NCBI GenBank assembly: GCA_036524155.1
Contig: DATDCV010000327.1
Coordinates: 1 to 33,660 of the forward strand
DNA length: 33,660 bases
Source of the DNA: DATDCV01 sp036524155
GTDB lineage: Bacteria; Verrucomicrobiota; Verrucomicrobiia; Limisphaerales; UBA8199
Reading direction: 5' to 3'
Part shown: piece by piece, positions 23,634-32,151 of the stretch
Position numbering within the stretch: the stretch's first letter is position 1
Layout: the number at the start of each line of letters is the position of its first letter
Translations under genes and position numbers: made by a program
The notes under the pieces: model-generated
What the model saw: only the letters and a program-made list of their open reading frames with translations
Database searches by the model: none
Told to the model about the DNA's origin: nothing

Positions 23634-25817
23634 ATGAGAAATGTAACTCGAACTGCGACGCTCGCCTTGTTGGCCTGCGCCTTCCTGCCCGCGAAGGCGC
23701 AAACCACTCGCACCGTCGCTACCTATCATAACGTCGGAATGTGCGTCGAGTTCAACACGGCGCCTCCTCCATCCGCCACGATCTCGATGTCCATAAAAGA
23801 GGACGGCGTGGCGGGTGACTACCGCGAGATCCATCCGCTGAGTCAGATCGCGAGCAACCAGTTCGCGGGCAGCGCCTTTGGTCTCAAGCCGGATACCAGT
23901 TACGCCATTCGCCTGGTTTCCACCGCCTTCGCTTCAAACCTTGTGGTGAGCGTGAGAACTCGTTCTGAAGTCCTATCCCAGGCCACCAACGGGGTGTACC
24001 ACGTCGCGCCGGGCGGGGATGATGCACAGGACGGGCGTTCGCAGCCGACGGCTTTTCGCACCTTGCGCCATGCTCTGGAGGTGGTTATGGCAGGCGAGAA
24101 GATCCTCCTGCACGGAGGGCGCTACCAGGAGGGGGACACTGAAGTTTACCCTGGTTCTGGCGGCGAGGCGGAGGGAAAACCGGGTCAACCGATCACGATC
24201 GAAAGCGCGCCCGGCGAGCAGGCGATCCTGGACGGGACCGATCCGGGTTTTGTGCCCCAATGGGAACTATTTGATCAACCACACGGCGTTTATCGCACAG
24301 CGAGTTCTCGACAGCCATATCATGCCTACTTGAACGGGGGTCATCTTTACCATTTTGGCCACCTGGACGATTTGCGAACCAACCGCTGGAATCAGATGAG
24401 CGGCTTTTACGCGGATGGCGCGAATTTCTATGTGAGGCTGCCAGAAGGGGAACCACCGGGAACCAATTACGTCAGCATTCCGCGGTTCACCTACGGTCTG
24501 TCGCTGGTGCTGGTCGGCCACTACCAGATTCGGCGGTTGGAATTCTCGCATTACGGATACGAACGGGATCCGGCTGGTCTCGTGCTTGACGGCTCCAGTT
24601 CAAACCAGGTTGAAAGTTGCAGTTTCCATCACACCGGCACAGGCGTTTCCCTGCGGCGTGATGCGATCTACAACACCATCCAGCAATGCACGTTTAATGA
24701 GTGGCCCGTAGACACCATCATGTGGGACGCCATTAAACAGGGTGAGCCTTACGGGTCAGAACCATACGAAACGGGAGGGGTCGTGATCAGCGGCGAGCAC
24801 GGCCGGGAGTACGCCAACGTCATTCGTTCCAACCGCTTCGAACACGTGTTTGATGGGGCCCACATCTTTGCGGATGAGCCGCCGTGGCCGACGGCAAATG
24901 TCGATTTCCACGATAACCTCGTCTTGAACTGTGGAGATGATGGAATCGAGACGGATGGCCTTGGTTCGAACTGCCGGATCTACAACAATGTCTTTAGTAA
25001 TTTTCTGACCGGGATATCGGTGGCGCCGGCCGCGCCGGGACCAACCTACATCTTTCGCAACGTCCTTCTCCGGTGGCGGACAGTTCCCAGCAGCGAGAGC
25101 GATGACGGGCGGTTTCACGGGTATCCTATCAAGCTCAACCATCAAATGCGGCAAGACCCCTGGACGCAGTGGGTGTATCTTTACCACAACACCTGCGTTA
25201 CGGACCAACCGGATCTGGACGGCTTCGTGTTCAGTTACTACTGGTGGTACTGGACCAACATCGTCTCCAGAAACAACATTTACTCAGGCACCCGCTACGC
25301 GCTGGTGAACGTAGACCTAGCCTGCCCGATTGACTTTGACTACGACGACTTGTTCACCAGCGACTCTTCGCGATTTGTCTACTGGTACGGCACGGATTAC
25401 GCCAGCCTGGCTCAGTTCACTCAGGGCACCGCGCAGGAGGGGCACGGCTTGGCCCTCGACCCTCGCTTCCTGAGCCCGGGAAACACAAGGTTGCGCTCTG
25501 ATAGCCCGCTGATCGATTGCGGACTTCGCATCCCGGGAGTCAACGACAATTTCCTTGGCTCAGCGCCGGACATTGGCGCCTTCGAGGCAAGCTCTGCTCC
25601 TATGGCCCTAAGCCTTGTCTATGCCAATGGCGTTGTGGAAACCACTTGGACCGTAGCGCCAGGCTCAAGCTGGCAACTCGAGTTTAGCCCTGGCTTGGTT
25701 CCGCCTGGTTGGATTAAGGCGGGGGAAATCGGTCAGGCGGTCGGGGAGCATCTGGTCCTGAGCCACACGAACGCCGCAGCTTCAGGGTTTTATCGGCTGC
25801 GCGCGGCAGAACCGTGA
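23634..25817 (+). CDS. Exported right-handed parallel beta-helix protein
   Basis: 727 aa with a clear signal peptide (MRNVTRTATLALLACAFLPAKA). Residues 25-110 look like a fibronectin-III-type domain. From 122 the YHVAPGGDDAQDG then FRTLRHAL motif (DUF1565-like) opens a pectate-lyase-type right-handed beta-helix (about 120-600) with repeated N-x-I/V-x-x-N rungs (VESCSFHHTGTGVSL, NVIRSNRFEHV, VDFHDNLVLNCGDDGIETDG, CRIYNNVFSNFLTGISV). About 610-655 has the SPLIDCGLRIPG then APDIGAFE motif seen at the end of choice-of-anchor-Q beta-helix proteins. The C-terminal about 65 residues form the module ending FYRLRAAEP. Likely binds or cleaves a surface or plant-type polysaccharide, but no lyase catalytic set can be pointed out. 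It starts 38 bp after the CLCA-like gene and is probably cotranscribed. Confidence 0.85.
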   Translation: MRNVTRTATLALLACAFLPAKAQTTRTVATYHNVGMCVEFNTAPPPSATISMSIKEDGVAGDYREIHPLSQIASNQFAGSAFGLKPDTSYAIRLVSTAFASNLVVSVRTRSEVLSQATNGVYHVAPGGDDAQDGRSQPTAFRTLRHALEVVMAGEKILLHGGRYQEGDTEVYPGSGGEAEGKPGQPITIESAPGEQAILDGTDPGFVPQWELFDQPHGVYRTASSRQPYHAYLNGGHLYHFGHLDDLRTNRWNQMSGFYADGANFYVRLPEGEPPGTNYVSIPRFTYGLSLVLVGHYQIRRLEFSHYGYERDPAGLVLDGSSSNQVESCSFHHTGTGVSLRRDAIYNTIQQCTFNEWPVDTIMWDAIKQGEPYGSEPYETGGVVISGEHGREYANVIRSNRFEHVFDGAHIFADEPPWPTANVDFHDNLVLNCGDDGIETDGLGSNCRIYNNVFSNFLTGISVAPAAPGPTYIFRNVLLRWRTVPSSESDDGRFHGYPIKLNHQMRQDPWTQWVYLYHNTCVTDQPDLDGFVFSYYWWYWTNIVSRNNIYSGTRYALVNVDLACPIDFDYDDLFTSDSSRFVYWYGTDYASLAQFTQGTAQEGHGLALDPRFLSPGNTRLRSDSPLIDCGLRIPGVNDNFLGSAPDIGAFEASSAPMALSLVYANGVVETTWTVAPGSSWQLEFSPGLVPPGWIKAGEIGQAVGEHLVLSHTNAAASGFYRLRAAEP

Positions 25818-25935
25818 GGAGCGTTAATAATCAGGGCGGAACCACTCTCGATGGCCGTGTTCTGATCCGGAGTCAGGAGGAATGCCGAGGCAGCTTGGGG
25901 CCGGATGCCAAATAGCTGCGCCTGCTATCAGGGCT

Positions 25936-28900
25936 TCACCGTACAGCGTCGGCACGGCTGACCACTGCCGTCCGGGTGTCAGACACTGCGCACCAGAGCC
26001 GGACTGTGCCGTCGCTGCTTGATGAGGCGAGCGTGTTGTCGTCAGGCGAAAAGCCCACTTGAGTTACCTCGCCGGAATGAGCTCTTAGGGCGCCCACTTC
26101 GCGGAAAACGCGCAGGTTCCAGAGCCGCACCGTGCTATCGTAACCACCCGAAGCCAGCGTCTTTGAATCGTGAGAAAACGCCAGGGTAGTGATCATGGCG
26201 GTGTGCCCTGACATCGCCGCGAGGAGCTTTTGCCGATGAATGTTCCACACACGAATCATGCGATCTGCGCCGCCCGACACCAGAGTCTTGCCGTCGGGTG
26301 AGAACACAAAACACCGGATCTCGCCCGCGTGCCCGCTCAGCCGGGCTTTTTCCCGATGAGTTGCCAGATCCCAGAGCCGCACCGTGCCATCCAGGCCGGC
26401 GCAGCCCACAACCTTCCCATCCGGACTGAAGGCGACGCACCTCACAGCGCTGTTGGCTGTGACGAACGTCGCGAGTGGCCTGCCTGAAATTCCGTCCCAC
26501 AAACGAATGGTCTGGTCGCGGCTGCCGCTCGCGAGATATCGGCCATCCGGAGAATAGGAAACTGTATCCACGCCCCCGGCGTGCGTTCCGAGAATCCAGC
26601 TCGCGGCCAGGTTCGTCACGTTCCACATCCGCACGGTCCCGTCAACGCCACCCGTCAGCAACGTCCTTCCATTCGGCGCGAAGGCGAGGCACCAGGCCGC
26701 TTGTCTCGAGAGCTTCGCCATCTCTCGCGGCCGCTTGGTCTGAAGATCCCATAACCGCAGGATATCACTGGTCGGGTCTGTCGATGCCAACGTTTGGCCG
26801 TCGGGCGAAAACGCCAGGCCGTTGACAATGCCGGAATGGACCAGCGCATTTTCGATCCCGGGCGCCGCGGGCAGCGTCCACAGTTTAACGACACCTGCCT
26901 CATCCCCGGAGGCGAGGAGTCCCTGAGGCGAAAACGACAGCGCCCGTACGTTGGCGGTATGGCCGCGCAGTGTGGTTAGCACGCTGCGCGTAGCGATATC
27001 CCAGAGCCGGACCAGGCCGTCGGCCGTGGCGGTGGCGAGGACATTCTGCCCGGGGGCAGACGCCACACCAAATACCGGTGCTCCACGGCCCAATGTGGCC
27101 AACTCCCGCCCCGCCACCGTGTCCCACAGCCTGATCGTGCCGTCGTAACTCCCGGTCGCGAGGAGACGCGAGTCCGACGAATAAGCGATGCCAAGCACGC
27201 TGGCCAGATGCAGGCCCAACGGGGGGCCTTCCGCGTGTGTCATCCAGCTCCAGAAGTGCACACGGTTGTCCGCGCCACACCCGGCCAGCAGGCGGCCATC
27301 CGGCGAGCAGACCAGTTGCTCGATGGTGAAGCCGATGGGCACACAGGCAATTTCCTGTGCCCTCGCCAGACTCCACCAACGCAGCGTCTTATCCTCGCCA
27401 GCGGTGGCAAGATACTGGTTATCCAGAGAGAACGAAACCGACCGCACGGCATCCGTATGCCCCACCAGGGTGGCACGGGCCGTATGCGACGCCACGTCCC
27501 AGAGTTTCACCGTAAAATCGCGGCTGCCCGAAGCCAGAACTCTGCCGTCAGGTGAAAAAGCAATCGCGTGAACGGGGTCGCTGTGACCGGCAAGGGTGTT
27601 TACCAGGTTTCCGGAGGAGGTGTTCCAAAGCTTCACGGCACCGTCGCCGCCGCCGGTCGCGAGCACCTCGCTGTTCGGGGAGAACGCCAAACTCCAGACC
27701 GTTCCTCGATGTCCCCGGAGGGTGAACGGCGCGTCACTTTCGGAGCAGAGCTGGGCGATAAGCCGCCACTCGAAACCAAGCATTTCGGGATGCCGCAGGC
27801 GGTGGGTATCCAGGAGTTCGCGGGCGAGCGCTACATCCCCTCCTTCCCACGATGCCAGCGCATGGTTCATGTCCGCCACGTAAAGCTGCCGCGCCGTAGA
27901 TCGAGCCTGCTGGCGGGCTCCCCAGTACAGGCCGGCTGCGATTATGAGCAGCCCGCCGGCCAGCAACCCGGCGCGGGTCAGCACCACGAGCCGTCGCTCG
28001 ATTGCCCGCAACCGTTTGACCGACTGACCGCGCTGTAACAGGACGAGATCGGCCGCCATTTCCTGCGCTGTTTGATAGCGCTGACGGGGGTCATGTGCGC
28101 AGGCCTTTAAAATCACCGCGTTGAGTTCCACCAGGCGCCGCGCGTCGCTCCAGTCCGCCAGATTTGCCGGCAAGCTCGGGAACTCCTGCCGGTCCTTGCC
28201 CGTACTGGCTTCATAAAGGACTTTCCCCAGGCTGTAGAGGTCAGCTTGGGGCGTCCCTGGACCTTCGGGTGGCAGGAACCCACGCGTGCCCACGAAGGAC
28301 ATCGTCGCATCCACGCTGGCGACCAAACCGATATCGGCGAGTTTAGGCACGCCGTGCACGAAGATGATATTCGAGGGCTTAACGTCACGGTGCACCAGCC
28401 CGTGCGCATGTAAATGCTCCAATGCGGTGGTCAGTGCCAGGCCGATACGGATGCACTGCTCGATCGGCAGTCGAGCATGCTGGTCGAGATCGCTCTTTAG
28501 CGTGTGGGGAGTGTAGGACTCCGAAGCCATCATCACGGAGGCGGCGGATTCGGGCCGTGCTTCCGGTGACTCGCCTTCAGATCCGGACCCGACGTCGTCG
28601 GCCAACTCCATCACATAGTAGAAATAGCCGTCCTTGGTGTTTCGACCAACCTGCAGCACATTCAACTGGCTCGGGTGTGCCCGTGAGATGGGCTCGAATC
28701 GCTGGATACCTTCCAGCTCGCGCTCATAGGGCCGTTCATTGTCAAACGCCCGTCGATAGACCACCTTAACAGCGCGGAACTCCCCCAGGATGTTCCGCGC
28801 CAGCCAGACCTCTCCGTAACTCCCGCGGCCGATGACCCGCAACAACTCGTGGTCGATGATTTCAGGAGCCGCGGACCGAGCCTTGAACTGGTCCCCCTGC

Positions 28901-28938
28901 GCAGGGCTGGATGAGTCTCTCGGCCACGGGGATGCCAT
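25936..28938 (-). CDS. Transmembrane Ser/Thr protein kinase with 14 WD40 repeats
   Basis: 1000 aa. The kinase domain (about 27-302) has a glycine loop IGRGSYGEVW (36-45), K58, catalytic HRDVKPSN (183-190) and a magnesium motif DIG (D202) in place of DFG, followed by GTRGFLPPEG for the APE region. An acidic low-complexity insert (about 113-145) interrupts the N-lobe/C-lobe hinge. A basic segment leads to one transmembrane helix (about 321-338). The outer part (about 403-990) carries 14 WD40 units (each ending KLWD/RLWD), enough for two seven-blade propellers. It is a Hanks-type signalling kinase whose WD40 part is predicted to be extracytoplasmic. Convergent with the beta-helix gene; the 118-bp gap holds no gene. 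All key residues are present, so activity is likely. Confidence 0.95.
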   Translation of the reverse strand: MASPWPRDSSSPAQGDQFKARSAAPEIIDHELLRVIGRGSYGEVWLARNILGEFRAVKVVYRRAFDNERPYERELEGIQRFEPISRAHPSQLNVLQVGRNTKDGYFYYVMELADDVGSGSEGESPEARPESAASVMMASESYTPHTLKSDLDQHARLPIEQCIRIGLALTTALEHLHAHGLVHRDVKPSNIIFVHGVPKLADIGLVASVDATMSFVGTRGFLPPEGPGTPQADLYSLGKVLYEASTGKDRQEFPSLPANLADWSDARRLVELNAVILKACAHDPRQRYQTAQEMAADLVLLQRGQSVKRLRAIERRLVVLTRAGLLAGGLLIIAAGLYWGARQQARSTARQLYVADMNHALASWEGGDVALARELLDTHRLRHPEMLGFEWRLIAQLCSESDAPFTLRGHRGTVWSLAFSPNSEVLATGGGDGAVKLWNTSSGNLVNTLAGHSDPVHAIAFSPDGRVLASGSRDFTVKLWDVASHTARATLVGHTDAVRSVSFSLDNQYLATAGEDKTLRWWSLARAQEIACVPIGFTIEQLVCSPDGRLLAGCGADNRVHFWSWMTHAEGPPLGLHLASVLGIAYSSDSRLLATGSYDGTIRLWDTVAGRELATLGRGAPVFGVASAPGQNVLATATADGLVRLWDIATRSVLTTLRGHTANVRALSFSPQGLLASGDEAGVVKLWTLPAAPGIENALVHSGIVNGLAFSPDGQTLASTDPTSDILRLWDLQTKRPREMAKLSRQAAWCLAFAPNGRTLLTGGVDGTVRMWNVTNLAASWILGTHAGGVDTVSYSPDGRYLASGSRDQTIRLWDGISGRPLATFVTANSAVRCVAFSPDGKVVGCAGLDGTVRLWDLATHREKARLSGHAGEIRCFVFSPDGKTLVSGGADRMIRVWNIHRQKLLAAMSGHTAMITTLAFSHDSKTLASGGYDSTVRLWNLRVFREVGALRAHSGEVTQVGFSPDDNTLASSSSDGTVRLWCAVSDTRTAVVSRADAVR

Positions 28939-29215
28939 ACATCGGCCATCCTGGCACGGTATGGCGGCATTGGCACGAAGATTCAGTTGAGATTATTATT
29001 TCAATAATGAAGAGAGTGTTTCCGGTGTGGCCGTTGTCACTAAGTGATGCCGGAAGCCACATTGGAATAAGCGGACGTCCCGAAGAAGTTAAGCCCCTGA
29101 ACGCGGTACTTCCAGGTCTTCCGGGACCTCAGCCCTGAATCTGTGCAAAGCAAATTCCTGGACGATGTGGATCGCCAGCACTTCATCAAGATTGCTGCAA
29201 GGTGAAACGGGGGTC
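28939..29215. other. 277-bp intergenic region between kinase and ychF
   Basis: This contains the kinase promoter region. A short AT-rich palindrome, ATTATT (28995-29000) and AATAAT (29003-29008), stands out in otherwise GC-rich DNA about 60 bp before the kinase start. The distal part has the small transposase-like remnant listed separately. No small gene with a credible start was seen. Confidence 0.4.
29155..29205 (+). pseudogene. Very short RAYT-like transposase remnant
   Basis: The plus-strand frame ending at the TGA at 29203-29205 reads FLDDVDRQHFIKIAAR. This matches the N-terminal RAYT segment IFLDDVDRxDFLK and resembles IFRDDLDRQDFTR in the remnant at 14511-14640. Only about 16 residues are recognisable and the flanks show no further similarity, so this is a weak but specific-looking relic. 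Confidence 0.4.
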
Positions 29216-30325
29216 CTAAACGGCGAACTTGATCAGCAGCACGTCGCCGTCACGAACGACGTAATCGCGGCCTTCGATGCGGTAATGGCCGGTGTCACGC
29301 GCGTGGGCTACCGAGCCCTGTTTGACGAGGTCCTCCCAGTTCACGGTCTCGGCCTTGATGAATCCGCGTTCGAAATCGGTGTGGATCGTGCCGGCCGCCT
29401 TCGATGCGGTGGCCCCGCCGGGGATGGTCCAGGCGCGCACTTCTTTTTCGTTGAAGGTGAAAAACGTGCGCAGGCCCAGCAGGTGATAGGTGCTGCGAAT
29501 CAGCGCCGCCACGCCGGTCTCTTTAACGCTCATGTCCTTGAGGTAATCGGCGGCCTCGGCGGGGGAGAGATCGGCCAGATCGCTTTCCAGTTGAGCACAG
29601 ACCACCACGGTCTCGCAGGCGTGATGGGTGCGGGCGTAGTCGCGGACTTTCCCGACCAGCGGATGATGTTCGGCGTCGGCCAACTCGCTTTCCTTGATGT
29701 TGGCCGCGAAAATGGTCGGCTTGTCGGTGAGCAGGAAGAAGCCGCGCACGATGGCTTTTTCGTCCGGCGCCAGCGGTAGACCCAGGGTGTTGGCCGGTTT
29801 GCCGGTGTTCAAGTGCGCGGCGATCTTCTCGAGCAAATGGGCTTCGAGCAGCGCGTGTTTGTCGCCACGCTTCACATCGCGCCCGATTTTCTCCAGCCGT
29901 TTGGCTACGGTTTCCAGGTCGGCCAGGATTAGTTCGGTCATGACGGTCTCGATGTCACGGATCGGATCGATGGCGCCGTCGACGTGGACAATGTCGGGGT
30001 CTTCGAAGCAGCGCACCACCTGCACGAGGGCGTCCACCTCGCGGATATGGCTGAGGAATTTATTGCCCAGGCCCTCGCCTTTCGAGGCGCCTTTCACCAG
30101 GCCGGCGATGTCCACAAACTCGAAGGTGGCGGGGATGAGCGAGCTGACTTTGGCGATTTTCGAGATCTGCTCGAGCCTCGGCTCGGGCACGCTCACCACG
30201 CCCAGGTTCGGCTCGATGGTGCAGAACGGGTAATTGCTCGCCGGCGCTTTGTGCGCGCGAAGGATGGCGTTGAACAGTGTGGATTTCCCTACATTCGGAA
30301 GACCGATGATGCCAGCCTTTAGCAT
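29216..30325 (-). CDS. ychF: Redox-regulated ribosome-binding ATPase YchF (Obg-like)
   Basis: 369 aa from the ATG at 30325 (MLKAGIIGLPNVGKST), the standard family start; an open frame to 30364 adds 13 non-family residues. G1 is GLPNVGKST, the switch region NYPFCTIEPNLGVVSVPEPRL follows, G3 is DIAGLVKGASKGEGLGN, and the altered G4 (NIKESE instead of NKxD) explains the ATP preference of YchF. A coiled-coil domain is in the middle and a TGS domain is at the C-terminus (TFFTFNEKEVRAWTIPGGATASKAAGTIHTDF). It binds ribosomes and affects translation and stress responses. Divergent from the permease gene, with a foldback element between them. Confidence 0.97.
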   Translation of the reverse strand: MLKAGIIGLPNVGKSTLFNAILRAHKAPASNYPFCTIEPNLGVVSVPEPRLEQISKIAKVSSLIPATFEFVDIAGLVKGASKGEGLGNKFLSHIREVDALVQVVRCFEDPDIVHVDGAIDPIRDIETVMTELILADLETVAKRLEKIGRDVKRGDKHALLEAHLLEKIAAHLNTGKPANTLGLPLAPDEKAIVRGFFLLTDKPTIFAANIKESELADAEHHPLVGKVRDYARTHHACETVVVCAQLESDLADLSPAEAADYLKDMSVKETGVAALIRSTYHLLGLRTFFTFNEKEVRAWTIPGGATASKAAGTIHTDFERGFIKAETVNWEDLVKQGSVAHARDTGHYRIEGRDYVVRDGDVLLIKFAV

Positions 30326-30378
30326 GCGCCCATCTTGACGAGGTTTAGGGGCAAAGAACACCAAAAAATCGTCGAGTT

Positions 30379-30504
30379 CAATTGGCGTACCCCCTCAGTC
30401 TTGAGTCGGAGCGCCGAGTTGTACTCGGCTTCCAGGAGGCCGTCGGCTCGCATAAGCCGATTAGAAATCGGCGCTCCGACCCAAGACTGAGGCGACACCA
30501 ATTG
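30379..30504 (+). repeat. 126-bp foldback (MITE/REP-like) element
   Basis: Main arms of 25 bp: left 30393-30417 and right 30468-30492 are reverse complements with one mismatch (24/25). Outer flanks CAATTGG (30379-30385) and CCAATTG (30498-30504) extend the symmetry. The loop carries smaller hairpins: GCCGAGT/ACTCGGC (30413-30429) and TCGGCT/AGCCGA (30443-30460). The RNA or single strand would fold as a long stem with a branched head, typical of a non-autonomous element or REP-type sequence. It sits in the divergent ychF/permease promoter region and contains no coding sequence. Confidence 0.85.
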
Positions 30505-30583
30505 TCGCGCATTTCCTTGACTTCCCGACGCCAGTAACTCATTAACCAATCGCAACTGACAAATCACCGAACGTCCAACATTC

Positions 30584-32089
30584 ATGAATCTGTTTCGTCG
30601 CAAAAATGTCGCCGACCTTCAGGCCGAGATCCTCACCGACCACAGCCTGAAACGGGCGCTGGGGCCGGTGAACCTCACCGCTCTGGGCATCGGCGCGGTG
30701 ATAGGCGCGGGGATTTTCGTGCTGACGGGCCAGGCCGCCGCGAAGTATGCCGGCCCGGCGATCGTGTTTTCTTTCATTTTGGCGGGCGCGGCTTGCGCGC
30801 TGGCCGGGCTCTGCTACGCCGAATTCTCCGCGATGATTCCACTTTCAGGTTCTGCTTACACTTATGGCTACGCGACCCTCGGCGAGTTCGTCGCGTGGAT
30901 CATCGGGTGGGATCTCATCCTCGAGTACCTCTTCGCCGCCTCCACCGTCGCGGTCGGGTGGTCGGGCTACGTCGTCTCTTTGCTGCGGGACATTGGCATC
31001 AGTATCCCGCAGGCGTTTACCTCAGCGCCTTACAACCATGCGGCCCCCGCCGATGCCGGCTGGAACGTTTGGCGTCTGTTCACCGAGGGTTGGACCAGCA
31101 CCGGCGCCGTGCTCAATGTCCCCGCCATGGTGATCGTGGGCCTCATCACGATCCTCCTTGTCCTGGGCATTAGGGAGTCCGCCGGCTTTAACAATTTTAT
31201 CGTCGCGATCAAGCTGGTGGTCATCCTCGCGTTCATTGCGGTCGGCCTGGCCTACATCAACCGGGCCAACTGGCAGCCGTTCGTGCCTGATGTCGTTGCC
31301 GGCCAGTACGGTTGGTGGGGCGTATTACGAGCTGCGGGTGTCATTTTCTTCGCCTACATCGGATTTGACGCCGTTTCGACGGCCGCCCAGGAAGCCAAAA
31401 ACGCCCAGCGCGATATGCCGATTGGGATCCTGTGCTCGCTGGCGATTTGCACCGTGCTTTACATCGCGGTGTCGCTGGTTCTCACCGGGATCATCAAGTA
31501 CACGAACCTGAACGTGCCGGACCCGATGGCGGTGGCGATCGACTCGCTGGGCCACTCGGTCGCCTGGCTGCGGCCCATCATAAAGATCGGCGCGATCGCC
31601 GGCCTTTCCTCCGTCATCCTGGTCATGATGCTCGGCCAGCCGCGAATTTTTTACACGATGTCCAAAGACGGTTTGCTGCCGCCGATTTTCAGCGCGGTCC
31701 ACCCCCGGTTCCAGACTCCCTGGCTGGCGACGATCCTGACCGGAACGGTCGCCATGCTGGTCGCCGGTCTGTTTCCGATTGGCCTGCTCGGCGAGTTGGT
31801 TTCCATCGGCACCTTGCTCGCCTTCGCGATTGTTTGCGCCGGCGTGTTCGTTCTGCGGTTTACCGACCCCGCCATCCGCCGCCCGTTCCGAACCCCGGCG
31901 TTCTGGCTGGTCTGTCCACTGGGCGCGCTGTTCTGTTTTGCCCTGATGTACGGTTTGCCCCCCGACACCTGGGCGCGGCTGATCGTTTGGATGGCCATCG
32001 GCCTGGTGATCTATTTTGCATATGGCCGCCACCACTCGAAACTGCAACCGCAACCGGCGGCCCGGCCTGGCACCAAGGCCGCGGTCTGA
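30584..32089 (+). CDS. APC-family amino acid permease (YfnA/CAT-like)
   Basis: 501 aa with about 12 transmembrane helices. The APC superfamily signature is at the first helix (LGIGAVIGAGIFVLTG, about 34-49), followed by YAEFSAMIPLSGSAYTYGYATLGE, the helix-3 motif of cationic amino acid transporter-type permeases. Further landmarks are FFAYIGFDAVSTAAQEAKNAQRDMP (helix 6 region) and GQPRIFYTMSKDGLLP. It imports or exchanges amino acids across the inner membrane; the particular amino acid cannot be read from sequence. The ATG at 30584 has only a weak ribosome-binding site. The larE-like gene follows 62 bp downstream on the same strand and may be cotranscribed. Confidence 0.93.
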   Translation: MNLFRRKNVADLQAEILTDHSLKRALGPVNLTALGIGAVIGAGIFVLTGQAAAKYAGPAIVFSFILAGAACALAGLCYAEFSAMIPLSGSAYTYGYATLGEFVAWIIGWDLILEYLFAASTVAVGWSGYVVSLLRDIGISIPQAFTSAPYNHAAPADAGWNVWRLFTEGWTSTGAVLNVPAMVIVGLITILLVLGIRESAGFNNFIVAIKLVVILAFIAVGLAYINRANWQPFVPDVVAGQYGWWGVLRAAGVIFFAYIGFDAVSTAAQEAKNAQRDMPIGILCSLAICTVLYIAVSLVLTGIIKYTNLNVPDPMAVAIDSLGHSVAWLRPIIKIGAIAGLSSVILVMMLGQPRIFYTMSKDGLLPPIFSAVHPRFQTPWLATILTGTVAMLVAGLFPIGLLGELVSIGTLLAFAIVCAGVFVLRFTDPAIRRPFRTPAFWLVCPLGALFCFALMYGLPPDTWARLIVWMAIGLVIYFAYGRHHSKLQPQPAARPGTKAAV

Positions 32090-32151
32090 GCCGGCCCCTT
32101 GCCGTTCGGGTTTAGTTCGACATCTCCGCAGGGAAATGCAACTGTTTAGAG

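Noticed and set aside
28950..28985. Two TGGCAC boxes as sigma54 promoters
   Set aside because: Neither has a TTGCA-like -12 element at the correct distance.
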